From: Manis javanica
Taxonomy: Eukaryota; Chordata; Mammalia; Pholidota; Manidae
Length of the DNA stretch: 64,000 nucleotides
Reading direction: 5' to 3'
NCBI RefSeq assembly: GCF_040802235.1
Contig: NC_133166.1
Location: forward strand, 1,550,001-1,614,000
Below the pieces are notes generated by a model. The model ran no database searches. It was not told the origin of the DNA and was given only the letters and a program-made list of their open reading frames with translations. Made by a program: the position numbers and the translations under genes. This document shows positions 34,401 to 43,400 of the stretch, piece by piece (position 1 is the first letter of the stretch; each line of letters starts with the position of its first letter).

Positions 34401-37400
34401 CTAGGGACCTGACTTCTCTGCTCACCTTCTTTCCTGGACCATTGACACATCCAGGCCTTCCTTCGCCCTCTCTCCTGGGCCAATGCAAGCTTTCTCAGCC
34501 GGTCTCCTTGCCTCTGATATTTTCCTTCCCTAATCTGTCATTCACATGATTTCCAAAATGGTCTTAGGTGGAGGACTGGCTCATACCTTCTCTGCTTTGC
34601 CTACAGAATCAAGTCCATCCCCTTCACATGTATTCAAGTTCCTCGACTCTCTGGCCTCAGTCCACCTTTCCAGCCATATCTCCTTCCCCTGTCCCAGAGA
34701 GGCTGGTCAGCTTGGGTCCAAGATTAGTCCAGAACAGGCTAGATCCTGGACAGGAGGCATGAATCCAAACCTGGGGCAAGCTTGAGCTCTCATTTCTTCC
34801 TCTGAGATCTAAGGAGATCGAAGCACCCTTTCAGCTGGGCCATAAACGTTCCACAAGTTCCGCCTTGGGCAGTTAATTTGTTAGTTTGGAGGGCACTTGT
34901 TCAGCACCCGCAAAGGAGTTTGAGAGTGCCTTGGTGGGTGGCCTGCAGTTATCCAGGTGGCAGTAGGCACAGTGGGTGGTGGTTCTCCCTTCTTTTCAAC
35001 TAAGGCAATGGGATTTGAGGAGCCAGATCTTAGCCCCACTTTTTTTGGGGCGTGCCCTTTGAAGCTCTGTCCTGCCCCAAGGCCCAAGGCTGATGAGAAG
35101 CAGAAGTTGTTGCAGGCAGTACTGAAGCTCTGAGCAAGAGTCCGAGGGAAGGAAAGATGTGTCACTGCAGGCAGAGAGTGGCAAGGAGGACAGGAGGAGA
35201 GACACCATCTCTACATACCAGGCTTCCCCAGGAGAGGGGCTGACAGTGGCACAGAATCCCACTTAGTTCAGAACCTGCTTGTCCTGGGGTTAGGACAGGC
35301 ACCTGTATGCACACCACCTGGGAGCACCTGTGAAAGGTGAGATAAGGCTTCTCAGATGGGGTTTGTCCGTCCCTCAGGGAAGTGCTGGGAACGGACAGGG
35401 TAAACACAGTCAGGCATGGTAAACTTACAGCAATCATCTTCCATTTTTGTACATAGAATGAAATGACTCCCTTTGTGTGAAAACAAACGTGTATGAAGTC
35501 ATAGGCAAAATATATGTGCCTTTTAAATATAGTAATTGTGATTTCAAAGACATCTCAAGCTTGTGTCCAGCAACTTCAGCACTTTGTGGGGCTACTTCAC
35601 ACCCCTTTAGGGGGCTGGTGTGAAAAAGGAAGAAGATGGTGGGTCTTCTAGATCTGACTCTTAACTTCTGTCATAGATTTACTCATCTGAAAATTGGGTT
35701 CAAAGAATGGGGTAGTCCAGACCTCCTCTAAGGCCCTGAGGCCTGCATTCGGCCTCAGGCTGGGAGCGGGGAGGCCATGCCCATGGGCCCACTCCCTCGC
35801 CTGCAGCTCCTTTACGATGCGGGTGTGGCCTTCGTGGTGATCATGTTCACCTGGTCAGGCCTGGCCTGCCTCATCTTTCTGAACTGTGCCCTCAACTGGC
35901 CCAATGAACCCTTTCCTGCTCCCGAGGAAGTCGACTATACGTGAGTGGCTGGCAGTGTGGGGGCTGGGGTGTGGGGGAGCCCAGGGCTGTGGTGGTGTGA
36001 TGGAGTCAGAGAGACCTGGATTTACAAAATCACCTGAGCTTTCAGAGCTCTGCCTTCTCATCTGTATGATGGCCTTGACCCACCATCCCTCCCTTCCCTC
36101 CACTCTGCACCCAGGTGTTTAAATAGACCTGGCAGATAACACGTGATCAAAGCATGGTGGCTGTTGCTATTATCCTTTCTGGGTCTAGAGGACAGGATCC
36201 CAGTAGGAGGGACCCCAGCCATGGTGCTGTGTGCCAGGTGGGCCCAGAAGGGAATACAAAGGACTCAAATATCCACCCCCCTACCTTTGTGGGGCAACCT
36301 GAATGCCAACTTTTCCCAGTCTGTGTCAGTGCAACAGCGGACAGGGTTGATGAGCCACAACCAAGCACACAGGGTGCCAGTCCAGTAGCTGATATGTGTC
36401 CAGTGCCCGCTGTATACACGGCACTGTGCTTAGCCCTCATACCATTCTCACAGCTCTACCATGTGAATTCTGTAATTAATTCCGTTATAACAAAGGCTTA
36501 GGGAACAGGGTGACTTTCCTAAGGTCATACTACTGAAAGGGTGGTGAATAAAAGGTTGGAACCAGGCTGTCTGACTCCAGAATCTGAGCTCTTATGCTGC
36601 CTTTATGGCAATAGCCCAGCTGAAGCGCCGCTCACCCATCCTTCACTGCCTGGGCGCAGAGCTGCCCCCTGGGCCGGGCTCTGAGCAACACAGACATTCC
36701 CTGTGCTAGGGGGCATGTCAGCTGGCACGTCAGTGCTGGGAAAGGGCCAGACTAGGGCAGCCCCCTAGAGTCTGGCTGTTGAGGGTGGGGCTCTGTGTGG
36801 CTGGTTCCCATGTGCTTGGCCTGGCGGCCAGCAGGAAGAAGATCAAGCTCAGAGGGCTGGCGCTAGATCACAAGGTGACAGGTGACCGCTTCTACACCCA
36901 CGTGACCGCCGTGGGCCAGCGGCTGAGCCAGAAGGCCCCCAGCCTGGAGGAGGGGAACGAGGTCTTCATGCCACCCAAGGATGTTCCTGGCACCTCAGAA
37001 GCCCCTGCTGACAGTGAGTGTTCGGTCTCCGTGCCAGCCTTGGGGGGCAGGAGGGTGGCGCCTCACGCTTAGTGAGGATCACTCCGAAGGGCTCATTCTC
37101 TCCCCTCCATTCTCTCAAGCCCCAGGATGGAGGTGGGAATGCTCCCCACTTACAGCGTGGGGGAAATCAGAACTCCGAGAAACCTGGGAAGTTCAGGTTC
37201 CGGGTGTTCTGCCGGATTCCTGGGCTGAGGGAGGGAGGAGCTTCCAGAATGGGCAGCGTCTTTGGGGCTGAGGGGCAGCTGGTGGCGTCCAGGCTCCCCG
37301 CAACCTCTGAGCGGGTTGCATCAGGCCTGCCCTATGAGCCAGCCTTCAGGCCGGGCCCTTGACGCCCCCTGCTGGCCACAGAGGAGCCACACCTGCCTTC

Positions 37401-40400
37401 TGCCTGGACCACTTGCCTAGAAGTGTCTGTCCACTTCAAATGAGTGGAAGGAGCGTGGGCCTTGAAGTCAGGAGAGGAGGGTTTGAGTCCCTCTCCCCAA
37501 ATCCAGGCCATGTGTCTTGGGTAGATCACTTAACTCATCTCTAAACTGGCACCCACAACCCCCTCCTCACAGGGAAGGCAGTTGTGAGGACTGAATGAAT
37601 CCACGGCTGTGGAAGCTCTTTGTAAAGTGCAGGATGGGGTGCAATAATGAGGGTGTTAGCCTGACTCTCCCATGGCTGACCTGCAGCCTACAGCTCCTTG
37701 AGTGTGGATAAGTCATTGAGCTCTTTGAGCCTCAGTTTCCTCATCTGTAAAATGTACAGATAGGGTCGTTGTTCAGTTTCACTAACTGGGACGTGTCAAG
37801 TGTGCAGCGCATAGTAAGTGCTTAATAAACAGTAGCTAGAGTTACTATTATACTAGGCTGAGGTCATCTGACAGTGTTCTGTTGAGATAGTTTTAGAGCT
37901 GGACAAGAACTCAGAGGTGGAGAGTCCGAAGCCTTGTTTTTGAAGAAACCAGTCCCTCTCAAAAGTCACATGGTTAGGGCCCGAGTCCCCACTAGCACTG
38001 CATGGGCTGGAGCAATCAGAGGGAAATGGAAGCTCAGGGGCTCAGGGGCAGGCCCTGCTGTCTCCCCAGAGTCCATCCCCTTCCGCAAGAGCCTCTGCTC
38101 GCCCATTTTCCTGTGGAGCCTCCTCACCATGGGCATGACCCAGCTGCGGGTCATCTTCTACATGGCCGCCATGAACAAGATGCTGGCGTTCCTCGTGACC
38201 GGCGGCCAGGAGCACGGTGAGGTGCTGCTTTGCCCACCGGGGCGCTGGGGCACAGCGGGCCTCCCGGCAGAACGCCTCTCATCCCGGCTTCTCTCCCATC
38301 CCCAACAGAAGTGGACAGCCTGATGCAGAGGGCAGCAGAGACAGGTAGGGGACGAAAGCTGAGGCCACCATGGCCTGCTCTGCCCCGTACCTCTGGGCAT
38401 TTTGGGGATCTGGGAGTCAGGAGTCAGAGGAAGGCCGTGAGTTTTGGCCTCCCTCTCCTGCTGGAAGTGGGTGACGTTGTCCACTGGGCTGCTGCCATCC
38501 TTTGTGCTGGCCCCTGACCTCACTTCTCTTCCCATCCTGTCCAGTTGGGTTCTACTCCTCTGTCTTTGGGGCCATGCAGCTGTTGTGCCTGCTCACCTGC
38601 CCACTCATCGGTTACATCATGGACTGGCAGATCAAGGACTGCGTGGATGCGCCCACTGAGGGCACTGCCCCTGGAGACGCTAGGTGACCTGCCCAGGGAT
38701 GGTGTCAGCAAGTAGTCACATGGTGCTTTTCATGTTCTATGTGCTTTCACATCCAGCATCTCATTTCATTCTCCCAAGAGTCCTGGAAAAGCACGGGTAC
38801 CTCCCCATTTTACAGATGAAGAAACTGAGACTAAGAGGGGCATAGCTTGCTTCATAATAGGTACAGCTAATACCATGTGCTGACTGTGCACTTGGCACCT
38901 TGCATTGTCTTATTTAGTCATGCAACAGCCCTCTGAGATAGATACATTATCCTCATTTTGCAGATGAGGAAGCTGAGACACAGAAAAGTTAAGTAACTTA
39001 CCCAAGATCACACAGCTTTTAGTAGCAGGCTCCAGACCTATGCTATCAAAGGAACACTCTAAAACCTTCTTAAGGCTAGAAGAGAGTTGGTGTATTAGAT
39101 ATCTATTTGCTGTATAACAAATTACCCCTCAAACTTAGCATCTTTAAACAACACACATTATATCATATAGTTTCTGAGAGTCAGGAATCTGGGAATGACT
39201 TAACCAGGTAGGTCTGGCTCAGAGTCTGTCTGTGTGAGTCTGTTCTGGTTGCTATAATACAATACTACAGACTGGTAGCTTATGAACAACAGAAACTTAT
39301 TTCTCACAGTTCTGGAGGCTGGGAGATGAAGATGAGGGCACCAACATGGTTGGGTGAGAGCCCTCTTCTGGGTCACAGATTTCTTGTGTCTGCACATGTG
39401 GAAGGGGCTAGGGAGCTCTGCGGGGCCTGTTTTATAAGTGCACTGATCCTATGATGAGGGCTCCACCCTCAGGACCTAATCACCTCCCAAAGGCCCCACC
39501 ACCACATTGGGTATTTGGATTGCAACAGATGGATTTAGGGGAGACACGAATATTGAGACCATAGTGCTTCTCTCGTAGGGTTGCAGTCAAGCTGTGGACT
39601 GGGGATATAGTCATTTGTGTTGACTGGCGGAGGGAGAGTCTACTCCTAAGCTCACGCATGTAGCTGCTGGCAGAGGTTCAGTGCCTCCCCACCCTGGGCC
39701 CTACACAGAGCTCACGACATAGCAGCTGGCTTCCCCAGAGTGAGAGGTCAGAGGGAGGGAGGCCATGACGGAAGCTGCAGTGTCTTTCATATCATAATCT
39801 CAGCAGTGACATGCCATCACTGCCGTTGTGTTCTGCCGGCCATACAGAGTGACTGTTACAGTGTGGAAGGGAACTGCACGGGTTGTGGCTACACAGGGGC
39901 CATCTTGTTGACTGGAGACCGCTGCTGGGTCTCTTGATTGCTTGTGCTCTTTTGGTGTTAATCCAAGTAGTTCCTGTTCACCCAAGAGGATGGGAGGGGG
40001 GCAAGCCTGTGGCTCCCCGCCCCCCACAAACAGTGCCCTGGTGCCCAGCCTTCCTCCTTTACCCTCTGCCCCTGATGGCCATGCTGCATCAGCAGGGCCC
40101 TCTGTCTGGCATGGATGGGCAGCCTGCCCTTATCCCAGCCTACTGACCTCTCCCAGGCCAGCCTGAGAGCCCTTGATTGTGCCAGAGAGAGGGACTTGCT
40201 GGGCAATCCGGAGCTGAGCTGCCATCTCCAGAGTGACATCTCCTTGTCCAGGCTGGTTGGCAGAGACGCTTCTGCAGGGGCTTCCGATGAGGGGCAGTAT
40301 GAGAGGCCCCATTCTCCACCTTCCTTCCCAGACTTGATTCTCTGATTTCAGTGTGTATGAGAAACCCATGGGGTGTTTGTCAGAATGCAGATTCCTGGGC

Positions 40401-43400
40401 CCTACCTCAGGGATTCTGATGTCTGGGGTAAGGTGCTGGAACCTGCTTTTTATTTTATTTTTTTATTAAGGTATTATTGATATACACTCTTATGAAGGTT
40501 TCACATGATAAACAATGCGGTTACTACATTCACCCATTATCGTGTCCCCCACCACACCCCACTGCAGTCACTGCCCATCAGTGTAGTAAGATGCCACAGA
40601 GTCACTATTTGTCTTCTCTGTGCTACACTGTCTTCCCCATGATCCCCCTGACGCCATGTGTAATAATCATAATACCCCTCAATCCCCTTCTCCCTCCCTC
40701 CCCACCCCTCCCCTTTGGTAACTGCTAGTCCCTTCTTGCAGTTTGCGAGTCTGCTGCTGTTTTGTTCCTTCAGTTTTGCTTCATTGTTTCACTCCACAAA
40801 TGAGGGAAATCATTTGTGGAACCTGCTTTCTAAAGAAAGGCCCCTGGTGATGCCGGTGCAGTGGCGAGGGAGAATCACAGGGCTGGAGCAGTGGTCTCCC
40901 TTCTCCAAGGCCCAGCGGGAGGGGAGGGGCCGGGCTGAGAACCAGGGAGCTGCTGGGAGGTAGGGGCAGTGGCCAGCGACCGCCTGTTCTCAGGGACGGG
41001 GTTGCCACCAAGTCTACCAGGCCGCGCTACTGCAAGATCCAGAAGCTCACCAATGCCATCAACGCCTTCACCCTGACCAACCTTTTGCTGGTGGGTTTTG
41101 GCATCACCTGTCTCATCAACAACTTGCACCTCCAGGTACCTACTCCCATCCTGCTCTGCTTGCCTCCCATGTCTCCAAAGGTGCCTTCCCGGGCCATGGT
41201 GCTCGGCCTCGAGGCTGACTGTTTTCTGGCTTCTCCACTAAGTGTTTCTGGTAGATTGGGTCAGTGACGGAGTAGCTGTGTGTAGATGGGCTGAGTGGGG
41301 CTCTGTTTTCCCCTCCGCCTTACCCACCCTTCCTGCCCCACTCCCACTTTTGACCTCTTCCCTCTCTTTTTGGTTTCAGTTTGTGACCTTCGTCCTGCAC
41401 ACCATGGTTCGTGGTTTCTACCACTCTGCCTGTGGGGGCCTGTATGCTGCGGTGTGAGTTACCCTGGGCTGAACTGAGCTCCCCCCCATACTGGAGAGCC
41501 CCAGAGCAGAGCCAGCAGGGCCCCAGACACCCCTTAGTGCACGCTTTCCCAGACTCCCTGGCGTGCGGACATCTTGGAGTGGGTGGGGCTCCCGGAGGCT
41601 GTCTCCTGCCCTGCCCTCGCCCAGCTCCACTGGTGAACCTCACTCACGTCCACGAAGCTGCCTCCCCACCACAGGAGAACTCCACTGCCGGTCGTCCCCT
41701 AGGGGAAACTGAAATACTCGGTTTGGTGACACTTTGGGCCTATGTCTGCTCCCTGGAATGGCCCCAAAGCAGCCCCTCTCCCATGTCAACCCTATAGAAA
41801 TTTCCAGACAGCTGTCTTGTTTGCTTTATAACTTTCCTGCTTCATGTGGAACAGCCCCCAATTCCTGTTTCCTCTCCCTCTTCTGGTTTCCCCTGCCAGG
41901 TGTGCTGAGTGACACTAGTGACTCTCCTGTGTGTGCTGTGGTGTTATAGCAGTGACAAAGTCATGGCCATTATCGAGTGCTTAATCTGTGGCAGGCATGG
42001 TGTAGGAATTTGACCAGCGCTTCCTTAGTGAAAGCCCAGAGCATCCATCTCAGCAGCGGGCAGCCCTGTTCCTGCAGTGGCTCCAACCAAAACCTTGGCA
42101 TCCTCTCTGCTGTGTCTCCTCCTTGCCCCTTCTCTTCCACATCCAACCCCTCAGCGATTCCGTCTGCTCCCCATCCACATCCCCATGCCCGTCTCCTGGT
42201 CCCCAGTGTTGCCTGCCCCTCTGTCCTGGATTATTGCAGCAGCGTCCAAATGGTCTCCCTGCCTCTGCCCTTGCCTCCCGGAGTCTATTTTTAGTACAGG
42301 GGTTGGAGACACCTGTCAGGGACATAAGTCTCTTCACGTCACTCCCTGGCTTCCTGTTTTGTCTCATGCAGAGAAAAGCCAAAGGCTTTATTATGGCTTA
42401 AAAGACTCTGTAAGATCTGGCCCCAAGGACCTCTTCTGTCCCCTCCCCTGTGGCTCACTCTGCTTCAGCCACTGTGCCTGCCTGTCTTGTGCCTCAGAAA
42501 CCCCAAGTGTGATCCCAACTCAGGGCCTTTGCACTTGCTAGAATATTCTTCCTCCAGATATCCACAAGGCTCACGGCTGTCTTACTTTCTCCAGGTCTTT
42601 ATCCGGCTGTCCTCTTCTCCGTGAGGGGTCCCCTGCTTTCCTGACTGTAGTGGCAACCCCCTTGATACCCCTGCCCATCTCCGCTAACTTCTGTCCTTTG
42701 CATGATCATTTCTAACACGATGCATTTATCTCAGTTACTGCCTGGCTGCCACCTGCCCCACCAGAATGCCACCTCCAGGAGGGCAGGCGTCTTTGTTTGG
42801 TTCATTCTGAATCCCCACACATCTAGAATGGTCCTGGCACATAGTCGGAGCTCAATGAGTATTTGGTAAAAGAATGAATGAACAGCCAGGTGAGGTTAGT
42901 GCTGCCCTATCATTAGCGGAGGGCTCAGAGGTCAAGTTACTTGCTATTATCAGACAGATGCTGTCAGAGCCAGCTCAGTGGTCCTGAAGTCATGGCATAT
43001 AACCTCCAGGCCAGGGACCAAAGAGCACATGCAAAGAGACCCTTAAGCCTTACCCTGCCTGGCTAATGGGGAGCCGAGTCCCAGGGGCTGGGGGGAGGGG
43101 CTGGGCTGCAGAGGGCCGCATGCCCCTCATGCTTGCCCCAACGCCCGCACCGACAGGTTCCCATCCAACCACTTCGGGACGCTGACGGGCCTGCAGTCAC
43201 TCATCAGTGCTGTGTTTGCCCTGCTCCAGCAGCCGCTCTTTATGGTCATGGTGGGACCCTTGAAAGGAGAGCCCTTCTGGGTGAGAACTGTGGCGGGGGG
43301 CATGGGGGAGCAGAAGCCCTGTTCCAGGGTTCAGCCAAGGAGTTGGGCCCCGGGTCTTGTATGTGATAGAATCCCTCACTCCTCATCTCACTTTGGAGGT

